DNA of 61,490 bases from Streptomyces ruber (GCF_014648075.1 NZ_BMQK01000027.1:1-61490), one strand, 5' to 3'. Counted from the first letter of the stretch, positions 34,798 to 44,314 are shown. Notes: generated by a model from the letters alone, not told the origin. Program-made: numbers and translations.

Positions 34798-35640
34798 ATG
34801 GAGATCGACCGGACCGGACTGGCGGCATTTCTGCGGCGCCGCCGGGAACTGCTGCAGCCCGAGGACGTCGGCCTCCCGCGCGGACGGCGCCGCAGGACCC
34901 GCGGGCTGCGCCGCGAGGAGGTCGCCGCGCTCTGTCACATGTCGACCGACTACTACGCCCGGCTGGAGCGGGAGCGCGGCCCCCAGCCGTCCGAGCAGAT
35001 GATCGCCTCGATCGCCCAGGGCCTGCATCTCTCCCTCGCCGAGCGTGACCACCTGTTCCGTCTCGCCGGACACAACCCGCCCGACCGGCGCGCGGCCGGC
35101 GAGCACATCAACCCCGGCCTGCTCCGCATCCTCGACCGCCTGGGCGACACCCCCGCCGAGATCGTCACCGAACTCGGGGAGACGCTGCGCCAGAGCCCGC
35201 TCGGTGTCGCGCTCACCGGCGACACGACCCGGTACACCGGTCCGGCGCGCAGCATCGGCTACCGCTGGTTCACCGATCCCGCCAGCCGCGGGCTGTACGC
35301 GCGCGCGGACCACCCGTTGCTCTCGCGGATGTTCGCATCCGGCCTGCGTGAGATCGCCACGCTACGGGGCGTCGGCAGCCGGGCAGCTCACTACGCCGAC
35401 CTCCTCCTCGCGCAGAGCGACGAGTTCCGGACCCTCTGGGACGAACACGAAGTCGGCATCCGCCCCCATCAGATGAAACGCTTCGTCCACCCCGAGATCG
35501 GCGAGCTGGAGCTCAACTGCCAGACCCTGCTCGACCCCGACCAGTCGCACTGGCTGCTCGTCTACACCGCCGCCCCGGGCACCGAGAGCCACGAGAAACT
35601 GCAGCTCCTGTCCGCGATCGGCACGCAGACGCTCCGCTGA
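34798..35640 (+). CDS. XRE/MmyB-type transcriptional regulator
   Basis: A 280-residue regulator. An N-terminal helix-turn-helix (residues 8-75: FLRRRRELLQPEDVGLP, RRTRGLRREEVAALCHMSTD YYARLERERG) is followed by a PAS-like MmyB ligand-binding domain (FRTLWDEHEVGIRPHQMKRF VHPEIGELELNCQTLLDPDQ). GGGAGGAG precedes the ATG. Such regulators are usually divergent from oxidoreductase genes, as here, and may sense a fatty-acid-like ligand. Confidence 0.9.
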   Translation: MEIDRTGLAAFLRRRRELLQPEDVGLPRGRRRRTRGLRREEVAALCHMSTDYYARLERERGPQPSEQMIASIAQGLHLSLAERDHLFRLAGHNPPDRRAAGEHINPGLLRILDRLGDTPAEIVTELGETLRQSPLGVALTGDTTRYTGPARSIGYRWFTDPASRGLYARADHPLLSRMFASGLREIATLRGVGSRAAHYADLLLAQSDEFRTLWDEHEVGIRPHQMKRFVHPEIGELELNCQTLLDPDQSHWLLVYTAAPGTESHEKLQLLSAIGTQTLR

Positions 35641-35645
35641 CCGCG

Positions 35646-36521
35646 CTAGGTGAGAGCCGAGGCACAGGTGGTGGGGGTGGCGTGGGCCGGATCGAGGATG
35701 TTGCGGATCTCGTGATGGGCGATGCGGTCGGTGATGCCGAGGGTCTCGTGGATGGCGAGGTCGGTGGGGCAGAGGTCCTGGACGAGGAGGTTTCGGACGT
35801 TCGGGCCGTCGAGGAAGGACGACCAGTAGGGGGTGACGGCCTGGTCGTAGCGGGTGGCGATGACGGTGTAGTGGACTCCGGGGACGGTCTCGCGGCCGTG
35901 GTTGAGGCCGGTGAGGAAGGCGGATCCGGCGTACTGCTGGGGGACGGCGGGGAAGAGGTGCGCCTGCACGCCGTCCAGGCCGGTGGCGCGTACGAGGTTG
36001 ACCTCGCCGTTGCGGGTGGTGCCGTGGTTGGGCGGGGCGATGCCGATGAACTCGCGGACCTCGTCGGCGCCGCCGAGGTGCCGGAGGTAGTAACGGGGCA
36101 TCAGCCCGCCCTGGGAGTGGCCGACGATGTCGACCTCGCGGGCGCCGGTCGCGACCCGGACCCGGTCCACGTAGTCCTCGAGCTGGCGGGCGGACTCCTC
36201 GATCGGCCCCAGGCCGTGCACCAGGGGCAGGCCGATCTGGCCGTAGTCGAGGGCGAAGACGCAGTAGCCGTGCCGTACCAGGTCGGGGCCGAGGACCGGC
36301 CAGTTGGCGATCGAGTTCGCGAAGGTGCCGTGGACCAGGACGACCGGCCGCGGATGGGCGGCGGAGGGCCGGCAGGTGAAGTCGTTGAAACCGCGGCTCG
36401 GGGCCACGGGCGGGGCGGCGTGGGCCGCGCCCGTGAGGGACGCGCCGGCCAGCACGCTCGTGGCGAGCAGCGTGCGCAGAACACGCAGAGCAGTGGATGT
36501 TCTCCGGCGGGCGGCGGCCAT
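35646..36521 (-). CDS. Secreted alpha/beta lipase (EstA/class 2 lipase type)
   Basis: A 291-residue lipase with a Sec signal peptide (residues 1-35, cleaved after AHA). PVVLVHGTFANS forms the oxyanion region and DIVGHSQGGLMPRYYL carries the nucleophile Ser; IAPPNHGTT follows as in Streptomyces/Bacillus LipA-like enzymes. Four cysteines (FTCRP, GYCVF, DLCPT, TTCAS) can form two disulfides, which fits export. It is convergent with the XRE gene; the stops are only 5 bp apart. Confidence 0.9.
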   Translation of the reverse strand: MAAARRRTSTALRVLRTLLATSVLAGASLTGAAHAAPPVAPSRGFNDFTCRPSAAHPRPVVLVHGTFANSIANWPVLGPDLVRHGYCVFALDYGQIGLPLVHGLGPIEESARQLEDYVDRVRVATGAREVDIVGHSQGGLMPRYYLRHLGGADEVREFIGIAPPNHGTTRNGEVNLVRATGLDGVQAHLFPAVPQQYAGSAFLTGLNHGRETVPGVHYTVIATRYDQAVTPYWSSFLDGPNVRNLLVQDLCPTDLAIHETLGITDRIAHHEIRNILDPAHATPTTCASALT

Positions 36522-36950
36522 CGGAACTCCTCACGGCGGCGACGGAAAGGGGGGCGGGCTGTGCTTCGCGTCAGATGCTTGCCGTCCGGCGGCGACCGGT
36601 GCGGCAGCGGCTGCATCCGCATCAACGGCGTACGGGGGCCGTCGGTCACTGGGCGGCGCCGAAACGGCCGCGGCTCGGCCGACGCACCGCCGCCACGCGG
36701 TGTGCCCGGACCTCGCCACCGGATGCCCGGCCCGCCGGTGGTGGCGGCCGGTTCGCGTGAGTGGAGGGATCGTTCGCCGGCCAGGACGTCGAAGCAGCGG
36801 CCGGTCAGAAGCATCGAGAGGACGCACTCGCTGCACCGGACACCTCGGACAACCGGGCGAACATCACGCCGTGGGCCGGCGACCGTCCCCCTGTCCCGCG
36901 ACGACGGCTCGGACCAGGTCTCCGTTCACCCGCAGGCCCGTGCGCGGGCG
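36522..36950. other. Intergenic region without a recognisable gene
   Basis: About 430 bp between the lipase start and the end of the GlxA-type regulator gene. Frames on both strands are rich in Arg and Pro and lack any family resemblance. I see no clear hairpin or promoter. Confidence 0.4.
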
Positions 36951-37997
36951 TCAGTTCGCCCGCGGTCCGAACCGGCGCCTGTACTCCAGGGGACCGAGCC
37001 CGGTCTCACGACGCATCAGTGTGCGCAGGTTGGCGGCGGTGCCGAGTCCGGTGCGTCGCGCCACCACGTCGAAACGTGACTCGCCCCGTTCGATCAGCCG
37101 GCAGGCCAGCGCGACCCGTTCCCCCGTGAGCCACGCCAGCGGTGTCGTGCCCAGCTGCGCCCGGAAGCGGCGGTGCAGTGTCGCCGGACTGACCGCCGCC
37201 CGTGCCGCGAGAGCCGGCACGGTGAGGACCGAGTCCAGCCGTTCCTGGGCCCAGGCCAGGACGGGCGCCAAGGACTCGTCCGGCAGGTCGGGCACGGGCC
37301 GCTCGATGAACTGCCGCTGCCCGCCGTCGCGGTGGGCGGCGAAGACCAGCCGCCGGCTCACGGCGCCCGCGATCTCCGCACCGTGGTCGCGGCGGACGAT
37401 GTGCAGCCCGAGGTCGAGCGCGGCCGCGCTGCCCGCGGCGGTGAGGATGTCACCGTCGTCCACGAACAGCACGTCCGCTTCCAGCCGCACGGCCGGGCAA
37501 CGGTGACGGAAGGAGTCCGCCCACTGCCAGTGCGCGGTGGCCCGGCGCCCGTCGAGGACGCCTGCCTCGGCCAGGGTGAACGCGCCACTGCAGAGACCGA
37601 CCAGGCGCGCGCCGCGGGCGTGGGCACGCCGGACGGCATCGAGCACGGCAGGGCGGCGGGGTACCTCGACGTCGGGCCGGTTGGGGACGATCAAGGTGTC
37701 GGCCGAGTCGGCCGCTTCGAGATCCGCGACTCCCGTGAGCGTGAAGAACCCGTCCCGCATCGGTGTGCGGGGCTCGGGCGAACAGAGCTCGAAGTCGTAG
37801 AGGTCACGGCCGATCTCGGGCCTCCGCAGACCGAAGATCTCGCTCGCGCAACCGAGTTCGAACGGGTTGGAGTTCTCATCCACGATCACGACGACACGGT
37901 GCGGGCCGGCTGCACGAACCGTGTGCACTGCTTCGACACCTCCAACTGCCCGGTCCGCGTGGACGGTGTGGACTGCGTGCGAGGATCCTTGCGCCAT
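36951..37997 (-). CDS. GlxA family regulator (DJ-1/PfpI plus AraC domains)
   Basis: A 348-residue protein. Residues 32-200 are a DJ-1/PfpI-like amidotransferase fold (VVVIVDENSNPFELGCASEI, LVGLCSGAFTLAEAGVLDGR with the nucleophile-elbow Cys, ATAHW). Residues 245-340 form an AraC DNA-binding domain (PALAARAAVSPATLHRRFRA, LGTAANLRTLMRRETGLGPL EYRRRF). It is divergent from a cupin gene that starts 53 bp away and probably controls it. The N-terminal 30 residues are poorly conserved, so a later start is possible. Confidence 0.9.
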   Translation of the reverse strand: MAQGSSHAVHTVHADRAVGGVEAVHTVRAAGPHRVVVIVDENSNPFELGCASEIFGLRRPEIGRDLYDFELCSPEPRTPMRDGFFTLTGVADLEAADSADTLIVPNRPDVEVPRRPAVLDAVRRAHARGARLVGLCSGAFTLAEAGVLDGRRATAHWQWADSFRHRCPAVRLEADVLFVDDGDILTAAGSAAALDLGLHIVRRDHGAEIAGAVSRRLVFAAHRDGGQRQFIERPVPDLPDESLAPVLAWAQERLDSVLTVPALAARAAVSPATLHRRFRAQLGTTPLAWLTGERVALACRLIERGESRFDVVARRTGLGTAANLRTLMRRETGLGPLEYRRRFGPRAN

Positions 37998-38049
37998 ATG
38001 CGATTTCTAGCACTCACGCCGACCGCGCGGCAGAAGGAACGATGAGCCC

Positions 38050-38448
38050 GTGAGCAACGAACCCATTGCCCTCGACAGGGCCCTGGCCTCCTTCGACGCC
38101 ATGTGGAGCCCTCGCATCGTCACGCGCGTCAACGACTACGACGTCCGCGTCGCCAAGGCGGAGGGCGAACACCTCTGGCACGTCCATGAGAACACCGACG
38201 AGTTCTTCCTCGTGCTCGACGGCGAACTGCACATCTCACTCCGTGAGCCCGCGGGGGAGCGCACGGTCGTGCTCGCCCGGGGCGCGGTCTTCACCGTCCC
38301 CCGGGGTACGGAGCACAAGCCGTACGCCCCGTCCGGTGCCGCCTTCCTCATGTTCGAGCCCACCGGAACGGCCACGGTGGGGGATCGCCACGACGAGATC
38401 CCGGCCCACGTGGACGCGACGACAGGGCACGCACTCCGCCCTGCATGA
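38050..38448 (+). CDS. Single-domain cupin protein
   Basis: A 132-residue cupin with the metal-binding motif HLWHVHENTDEFFLVLDGEL (G(X)5HXH(X)3,4E(X)6G-like) and the second motif FTVPRGTEHKPYAP. It may be a small dioxygenase, isomerase or ligand-binding protein. GTG at 38050 is preceded by GGAACGATGAG. It is divergent from the GlxA regulator gene. Substrate unknown. Confidence 0.86.
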   Translation: MSNEPIALDRALASFDAMWSPRIVTRVNDYDVRVAKAEGEHLWHVHENTDEFFLVLDGELHISLREPAGERTVVLARGAVFTVPRGTEHKPYAPSGAAFLMFEPTGTATVGDRHDEIPAHVDATTGHALRPA

Positions 38449-38605
38449 CGTCATGGGGGCACTGGCCAACATCCGACCGGACCGGCCTGTGCCCCGGAGC
38501 CGGGCCTCGCCCGCTGACCGGACCGCGAGCGGCGGTCCCTTCCGCCGCGCTGCCGGCCATGACGGATCTCGTTCCGCCCGGGCGGAACGGGTACGCCTCC
38601 GAGGT

Positions 38606-40030
38606 CTACGCGGCGGCCCCGAACCACATCGGCAGCCGGTCGAGCAGCTCCTGCTGGTCCTCGCCGACCCAGGCCACGTGGCCGTCCGGCCGCAGCAGCG
38701 CCGCGGGCACGGGCAGTTCCTCGCCGACGTCGACGACGTGGTCGACCCGGTCCGCCCAGCCCGCTGCCGAGAGCCGGCCGGTCCGGTCGAGCAGCAGTCC
38801 GCGGCCGCGGTGCATCAGCCCGTACAGGCGCCCCCTCTTCAGCTCCACGTCGCGCATCCGCCGGCCGAGCAGTTCATGTCCCTCGCCGAAGTCGTAGCGG
38901 ATGCCGATCGCGATGATCTTCTCGATCAGGTACCGGTTGACTTCCTCGAAGTCCGCCAGTTCCGACACCAGCCGGCGCACCGCCCGGGCGCCCGGCTCGG
39001 TGGACATCAGTTCCATCTGTGCGCGGGTGTTGTCCAGTACGTCGGCGGCCACCGGGTGCCGTTCGGTGTGGTAGCTGTCCAGCAGCCCCTCCGGCGCCCG
39101 GCCGCCGATCTCGGCGGCCAGTTTCCAGCCGAGGTTGAACGCGTCCTGGATGCCGAGGTTGAGCCCCTGTCCGCCGACCGGCGGGTGGATGTGCGCCGCG
39201 TCGCCGGCCAGCAGCACACGGCCGGTCCGGTAGCGCTCGGCCTGCCGGGTGGCGTCGCCGAAGCGGGAGAGCCAGCGTGGGGAGTGCACGCCGAAGTCGG
39301 TACCGGCGACCACCCGCAGCTCCCGCCTGAACTCCTCCAGCGTCGGCGGGACCGTGCGGTCCCGGGTCACCCCCTGGGCTGGCACGACGACACGGTACGC
39401 CCCGTCCTCGAGGGGCCCGAGGCCGAACCGCAACTGGGTCCTGCGGACTTCGGCCACCACGGCGGCCACGGTCTCCGGCGGATCGGCCACCTCCATCTCG
39501 CCCAGCAGCGTCTCGGTCCTGGTGGGCTCGCCGGGGAAGCCGACGCCGAGCAGCTTGCGCACCGTGCTGCGGCCACCGTCGCAGCCGACGAGGTAGCGCG
39601 AACGCAACGACGTGCCGTCGCCCAGCTCGGCGGTCACCCCGTGCGCGTCCTGGCTCAGCCCGACCAGTTCGCTGCCGCGCCGGATCCCGGCGCCGAGTTC
39701 GGCGGCGCGCTCGGCCAGCAGACGGTCGGTGACGGGCTGCGGGATACCGAGGACGTACCCGTGTGCGGTGTCCAACTGCTCGGGAGACGGCTTGCCGAGG
39801 CCGGCGAAGAAACCGCCGACCGGATACTTCTTGCCGTGCGCGAGAAAGCGCTCCAGCAGACCGCGCTGGTCGAGCACCTCGATGCTGCGCACGTGCAGAC
39901 CGAGCGCACGAACGTACGGGACCGGTTCCGCCTCCCTCTCCAGCACGACCACACGCACGCCGTGCAGCCGCAGCTCGCAGGCCAGCATCATGCCGGTCGG
40001 CCCGCCGCCGACCACGATGACATCGATCAT
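38606..40030 (-). CDS. rox: Rifampicin monooxygenase (Rox/RIFMO)
   Basis: A 474-residue class A flavoprotein monooxygenase. It shows VIVVGGGPTGMMLACELRL (FAD dinucleotide fold), LGLHVRSIEVLDQRGLLERF, YLVGCDGGRSTVRKLLG and LLAGDAAHIHPPVGGQGLNL G. Throughout, it matches what I recall of Rox from Streptomyces venezuelae and RIFMO of Nocardia farcinica, including GIPQPVTDRLLAE, DFGVHSPRWLSRFGDATR and the C-terminal DGHVAWVGEDQ.ELLDRLP. These enzymes hydroxylate rifamycins at the naphthyl ring and linearise or inactivate the drug. The ATG at 40030 has GGGGGAAG upstream. The 19-bp palindrome at 40152-40170 indicates rifamycin-inducible control. Confidence 0.88.
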   Translation of the reverse strand: MIDVIVVGGGPTGMMLACELRLHGVRVVVLEREAEPVPYVRALGLHVRSIEVLDQRGLLERFLAHGKKYPVGGFFAGLGKPSPEQLDTAHGYVLGIPQPVTDRLLAERAAELGAGIRRGSELVGLSQDAHGVTAELGDGTSLRSRYLVGCDGGRSTVRKLLGVGFPGEPTRTETLLGEMEVADPPETVAAVVAEVRRTQLRFGLGPLEDGAYRVVVPAQGVTRDRTVPPTLEEFRRELRVVAGTDFGVHSPRWLSRFGDATRQAERYRTGRVLLAGDAAHIHPPVGGQGLNLGIQDAFNLGWKLAAEIGGRAPEGLLDSYHTERHPVAADVLDNTRAQMELMSTEPGARAVRRLVSELADFEEVNRYLIEKIIAIGIRYDFGEGHELLGRRMRDVELKRGRLYGLMHRGRGLLLDRTGRLSAAGWADRVDHVVDVGEELPVPAALLRPDGHVAWVGEDQQELLDRLPMWFGAAA

Positions 40031-40151
40031 GAGAACTTCCCCCTCGCTCACCTGACGAGCTCCCGTCCGGCCGGCCGCCACGCGCGGTCGCACAGCACGC
40101 ACACGTGTCTTCGGGCACCCGGCTTCGGGCGACGATTCTGCGCCACGGACC

Positions 40152-40170
40152 GGGCCTTGCGGCAAGGCCC
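40152..40170 (-). promoter_or_regulatory. Rifamycin-associated element (RAE)-like palindrome
   Basis: gggccttgc-g-gcaaggccc is a perfect 9-1-9 palindrome, 122 bp upstream of rox. Its length and sequence match the 19-bp rifamycin-associated element described upstream of rifamycin-inactivating genes in actinobacteria, which confers induction by rifamycins. Confidence 0.85.
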
Positions 40171-40223
40171 CCCTCGCGCTATAAGTTGAAAGTGGCAAGG
40201 AGTGGGTGACTTCCTCCGCCGTC

Positions 40224-41057
40224 TCAGTCGATCCCCGAGCGTTCCACGCCGGCCACGATCCACCGCTGGAAAGCCAGGAACAGGGCCAGCAGCGGCAGGA
40301 TCGACACGGCCGCCGCGACGAACAGCTCGTGCAGCCGGACGACCTGGGACGTGGTGAACGACGACAGCGCGACCTGCACCGTCCACGCGTTCCGGTCCTG
40401 ACCGATCACCAGCGGCCAGAGGAACGAGTTCCACGCGCCGATGAAGACGATCGTGCCGACGGCCGCGAACACGGGCCGCGCGTTGGGGACGACGACGAGC
40501 CAGTACGTCCGCCAGTACCCGAGCCCGTCCACGGCCGCCGCGTCCTCCAGCTCCCGCGGGAACCCGAGGAAGTACTGGCGGAAGACGAAGCAGGCGAACG
40601 CCGAGAAGAGAGTGGGGACGATCAGTCCCCGCAGGGTGGAGATCCAGCCCAGCGACGACACCAGCACGAAGCTGGGCACGAAGGTGACGGCGGCCGGGAC
40701 CGTCAGGGTGCCGAGGACGCCGTAGAACACCTTGTCGGCGTGCCGGTAGGGGATGCGGGCGAGGCCGTAGCCGGCGAGGGAGGCCGGCAGGACCGTGCCG
40801 AGGGTGGTGGCGACGGCGATCAGCGCGGAGTTGAGCAGGGAGCGGGCGAAGGGGACGGAGCCGTCCCGGAAGAGCTCCGTGACGTTCGACCAGCGCACCT
40901 CCGTGGGGAAGAAGGTCCACTCGGGCGAGGTGATGTCCCGCTCGCTCGCCGAACCGTTGCGGACCAGCAGGTAGAACGGGATCAGGAAGAGCAGGGAGAG
41001 GGCGGTCAGCAGGACCAGCCGCAGGGCTCGTCCCGCTCGTACCAGCGCGTCGTCCAT
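40224..41057 (-). CDS. Sugar ABC transporter permease (MalG type)
   Basis: A 277-residue inner-membrane permease with six membrane segments. The EAA loop for ATPase contact is EDAAAVDGLGYWRTYWLVVV P. The ATG at 41057 follows GGAGG at 6 bp; a GTG at 41129, 7 bp after the preceding permease stop, is an alternative but lacks a good ribosome site. Third gene of a binding protein-permease-permease operon. No ATPase is encoded, so a shared ATPase such as MsiK is likely used, as for many Streptomyces sugar importers. Confidence 0.9.
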   Translation of the reverse strand: MDDALVRAGRALRLVLLTALSLLFLIPFYLLVRNGSASERDITSPEWTFFPTEVRWSNVTELFRDGSVPFARSLLNSALIAVATTLGTVLPASLAGYGLARIPYRHADKVFYGVLGTLTVPAAVTFVPSFVLVSSLGWISTLRGLIVPTLFSAFACFVFRQYFLGFPRELEDAAAVDGLGYWRTYWLVVVPNARPVFAAVGTIVFIGAWNSFLWPLVIGQDRNAWTVQVALSSFTTSQVVRLHELFVAAAVSILPLLALFLAFQRWIVAGVERSGID

Positions 41058-41136
41058 ACCCGTCCTCCGCTCCCTCGTCGTGGCCGTTCGCATGCTGCCC
41101 GTCCCGGCGTCCTGCTCGCTCGTCGTCACTCCTGGC

Positions 41137-42069
41137 TCACTCGTCCTTCGCGCCGAGCCGGAACCAGCGGGCCTGCCCGACCGTCACCACCGCGATGACC
41201 AGGGCCAGGACGACCGCGCCCGCGCTGCCCACGCCGAGGTTCTGCCCCTGCCCGAGGGCGGTGTAGTAGAGGTACACGAGCGGCGGGCGGGCGTAGGGCG
41301 GGTAACCGCGGGCGTCCGACAGGAGGTTGTAGAACTCGTCGAAGGCCTGGAAGGCGTTGATGACGAGGAGCAGGACGACCGCCACCGACGTGGCCCGCAG
41401 CTGGGGCAGCGTGATGTGCCGCAGCACCGGCCAGCCGGGCCGGGCCCCGTCCACGGCCGCCGCCTCGTACAGCACAGGGTCGATCCGCTGGAGTCCCGCC
41501 AGGAAGAGGACCATGTAGAAGCCGACCTGGAGCCAGAGCCGTACGGTCACGATCACCAGCCAGTACCAGGGCGGGTCGGTGGTGGACAGCCAGGCGACGG
41601 GCTCGGCACCGAACCAGTCGAGCACCGTGTTGGCCAGACCGAACCGCACCCCGTTGAAGACCGACATCTTCCAGATCAGTGCGGCGACGACGTACGAGCA
41701 GGCGACCGGCAGGAAGAAGACCGACCGGAAGAAAGCCTGTGCCCGCCGGACGCGGTTCACCATCAGGGCGAGGGCCAGCGAGAGGACGTAGGTGGTGGGC
41801 ACGATGAAGGCGGTGAAGACGAGGAAGGTCCACAGACTGTCGGTGAACGCGTCGTCCCGCAGCACCTGGACGTAGTTGTCCAGGCCCACGAAGTCCGTCG
41901 GTGCCACTGTGTTGCGCGCGTCGAAGAAGCTCAGCGCCAGGCTCCACAGCAGTGGCACGTAGGTAAACAGTGCGAGCCCGCACGCGAAGGGCCCGACGAA
42001 GACCCAGAACCACAGGGTCCGCCGACGGACCGTGCCCGCCGTACCGGACGCACCGGTCGTGCCGGTCAC
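41137..42069 (-). CDS. Sugar ABC transporter permease (MalF type)
   Basis: A 310-residue permease with six membrane segments starting at WFWVFVGPFACGLALFTYVP. The EAA loop reads YEAAAVDGARPGWPVLRHITLP. GTG at 42069 overlaps the stop of the binding-protein gene as GTGA. It pairs with the next permease to form the channel. Confidence 0.91.
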   Translation of the reverse strand: MTGTTGASGTAGTVRRRTLWFWVFVGPFACGLALFTYVPLLWSLALSFFDARNTVAPTDFVGLDNYVQVLRDDAFTDSLWTFLVFTAFIVPTTYVLSLALALMVNRVRRAQAFFRSVFFLPVACSYVVAALIWKMSVFNGVRFGLANTVLDWFGAEPVAWLSTTDPPWYWLVIVTVRLWLQVGFYMVLFLAGLQRIDPVLYEAAAVDGARPGWPVLRHITLPQLRATSVAVVLLLVINAFQAFDEFYNLLSDARGYPPYARPPLVYLYYTALGQGQNLGVGSAGAVVLALVIAVVTVGQARWFRLGAKDE

Positions 42070-43331
42070 GGCTTCTTCTTCGCGTTCTTCACACGGTCGA
42101 GCTCGGACGACACCTTCCGTACGACCGTCCGCAGCTCGCCCTCCGGGTGCGCACCGTCCTTGATGATCCTGTTGAGCGCGTCCTGGTAGAGCGTCCGGAT
42201 CGCAGGTGTCCACAACAGCGGCTGTGCGTGGCCGTGCTCGGTGGCGAAGCGCACGGCGTCGGCGGCCGCGCCGGTCTTCAGCCTGTCCGCCTTCTCCGCG
42301 AGGGAGAGACGGGCGGGGATGTGGAAACCGTAGGAGAGTGCGAAGTCCTCCTGGTAGTCGGTGCGTTCGACCCACAGCCACTTCACGTACGCCTTGGCCG
42401 CCTCCTGGTGTGCGCTGCGGGCGCTGACGACCGCCCCGTACGCGCCCACGGGCACCGCAGGGCGGCCGGACGTCCCGTCCGCGGGGAAGGGCAGGACGCC
42501 GAAGTCGTCGCCGAGCTCCTTCTGCACCTGGGGCAGCGCCCACAGCCCGGACCACTGCATCGCGGTCAGGCCCTGGAGGAGGGCGGACGGATCCGGCCAG
42601 TCGGCGGGCGCGCCGAGGAGGAGCGACTTGTCGGCGTACAGCCGGTGGAGTTTGGCGAGGGTGCGGGCGGCGACCGGGTCGTCGAAGCCGACCTCGCCGC
42701 CGGCGGTGACCAGTTCGAGTCCGGCCGCGTGCAGCGGGGTTCCGCCGAGTACGCCCGCGCCGCCGTCGTTGCCGAGGAAGAGTCCCTTGACCTTGCTGTC
42801 GGTCAGCTCCTTCGCCGCGTCGACGAGTTCGTCGAGGGTGGCCGGCGGCCGCACGCCGGCGTCCTCCAGCAGGCTCTTGCGGTAGTACAGCATCTGCATG
42901 TCGATGACCTGCGGGACGCCCCAGACCCTCCCGTCGTACGTCTTCGGGGCGAGTACCGCCGGGTTGAAGTCGTGCTTCACCCCGTCCAGCAGGTCGGTGA
43001 GGTCGACGACCTGGCCGCCCTGGATCTGGTCGAGATCGGGGCTGCCCTCGAAGACGTCCGGACCCGCGTCGGTGAGCAGGGCGGCGGCGGTCTGCTGGTC
43101 GTAGTTGCCCGGCCGCCACTGCACGCTCACGTCCGCCTCGCCGTAGGCGGCGGCGTACCGCTTCACCGCCTGCTCGGTGCCCGCCTCGCCGTACTGGTGG
43201 TACCAGTGCGACAGCGCCGGCCCCGCACCCCCGCCGCCGTCACCGCGTCCGGTGGCGGATCCGCAGGCGGCCGACAGCCCGGCACAGGCTCCCGCTCCCG
43301 CGGCGAACAACGCCCTGCGCTTCATCGCCAT
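42066..43331 (-). CDS. Extracellular sugar-binding lipoprotein
   Basis: A 421-residue family 1 solute-binding protein. An N-terminal signal with a lipobox (AGLSAAC) predicts a lipid-anchored protein on the outer face of the membrane. Conserved patterns are DVFEGSPDLDQIQGGQVVDL TDLL, YDGRVWGVPQVIDMQMLYYR K and MQWSGLWALPQVQKEL. The ligand is probably an oligosaccharide but cannot be told from sequence. No glycosidase or LacI regulator is adjacent. It heads the three-gene importer operon. Confidence 0.9.
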   Translation of the reverse strand: MAMKRRALFAAGAGACAGLSAACGSATGRGDGGGGAGPALSHWYHQYGEAGTEQAVKRYAAAYGEADVSVQWRPGNYDQQTAAALLTDAGPDVFEGSPDLDQIQGGQVVDLTDLLDGVKHDFNPAVLAPKTYDGRVWGVPQVIDMQMLYYRKSLLEDAGVRPPATLDELVDAAKELTDSKVKGLFLGNDGGAGVLGGTPLHAAGLELVTAGGEVGFDDPVAARTLAKLHRLYADKSLLLGAPADWPDPSALLQGLTAMQWSGLWALPQVQKELGDDFGVLPFPADGTSGRPAVPVGAYGAVVSARSAHQEAAKAYVKWLWVERTDYQEDFALSYGFHIPARLSLAEKADRLKTGAAADAVRFATEHGHAQPLLWTPAIRTLYQDALNRIIKDGAHPEGELRTVVRKVSSELDRVKNAKKKP

Positions 43332-43426
43332 GGTGTTCCCTCACCTCTCCACCCGCATGTCGCCCTGCGCGTAGTCCAACGGTCCATCCTGCGCCGGAAA
43401 CACGGAACAGGCGTTGCGGTGATGTG

Positions 43427-44314
43427 TCACGGGCTCCGGGGATCCAGGTCGAGGACCTGCCCGAGGAAGGTGCGCATCGCGTCGGCGACCGTGTCGAGGT
43501 GGCTCTCGAGGAGGAAGTGCCCTCCGCCCGGCACCAGCTGGATCCGGGCGTCCTTCAGGTCCTTCGCGAAGGCCCGGGCTCCGTCGGGACCGAAGATCCT
43601 GTCTTCCGCGCCCCAGATGGCCAGCAGGGGTACCTGGGTGGCGCGGAAGTACTCGTGGAGCTGAGGGTAGAGGGGTGGGTTGGTGGCGTAGTCACGGAAC
43701 AGGTCGAGCTGGATCCGGTCGAGGCCGGGGCGTGAGATCTCCCGGTGATCAGTGGCCCAGGTGTCCGGGTCGATCAGCTCCGGCTCGGCGACGCCGTGCA
43801 GGTACTGCCACCGCATGGCCTCCTCGCTCAGCGCCTCACGCAGGGCTGCTTCCGTGGACGGGTCCGGCGACTGGGCGTACGCCCAGATCGGCGCCCAGAA
43901 GTCGGGCACGAACCCCTCGTCGTAGGCATTGCCGTTCTGCGTGACGAGGGCGGTGACGGCGTGCGGGTGTCGCAGTGCGAGACGCCACCCTATGGGAGCA
44001 CCGTAGTCCTGTACGTAGAGCGCGTACCGCTCCAGTCCCAGTGTGGCGAGGAGCCCTTCGGTCACCTCGGTGAGAGCGTCGAAAGTGTAGGCGAACTCGT
44101 CGGCCGGCGGGGTGGCGGACTGTCCGAACCCCAGGTGATCGGGGGCGATGACATGGAACCGGTCCGCCAGCGCGGGGATCAGATGCCGGAACATGCGGGA
44201 GCTGGTGGGGTATCCGTGCAGCAGGACGACGGCGGGAGCATCGGCGGGGCCGGCTTCCCGGTAGAACACGCGGTGTCCGCGTACGGAGGTGTAGCGGTGC
44301 CGCACCTCGGCCAT
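43427..44314 (-). CDS. Alpha/beta hydrolase, haloalkane dehalogenase/epoxide hydrolase-like
   Basis: A 295-residue hydrolase. LLHGYPTSSRMFRHLIP is the oxyanion loop; the nucleophile elbow VQDYGAPIGWRLA has Asp in place of Ser, as in haloalkane dehalogenases and epoxide hydrolases; IWGAEDRIFGPDGA and GGGHFLLESH give the acid and His. An Asp nucleophile makes a covalent ester intermediate, so substrates are likely epoxides or alkyl halides rather than esters. It begins 337 bp from an ArsR-like relic on the other strand. Confidence 0.87.
   Translation of the reverse strand: MAEVRHRYTSVRGHRVFYREAGPADAPAVVLLHGYPTSSRMFRHLIPALADRFHVIAPDHLGFGQSATPPADEFAYTFDALTEVTEGLLATLGLERYALYVQDYGAPIGWRLALRHPHAVTALVTQNGNAYDEGFVPDFWAPIWAYAQSPDPSTEAALREALSEEAMRWQYLHGVAEPELIDPDTWATDHREISRPGLDRIQLDLFRDYATNPPLYPQLHEYFRATQVPLLAIWGAEDRIFGPDGARAFAKDLKDARIQLVPGGGHFLLESHLDTVADAMRTFLGQVLDLDPRSP

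Noticed and set aside
43427..44314. An ordinary serine esterase
   Set aside because: The nucleophile elbow is VQDYGAPIG with Asp, which is the dehalogenase/epoxide hydrolase pattern.
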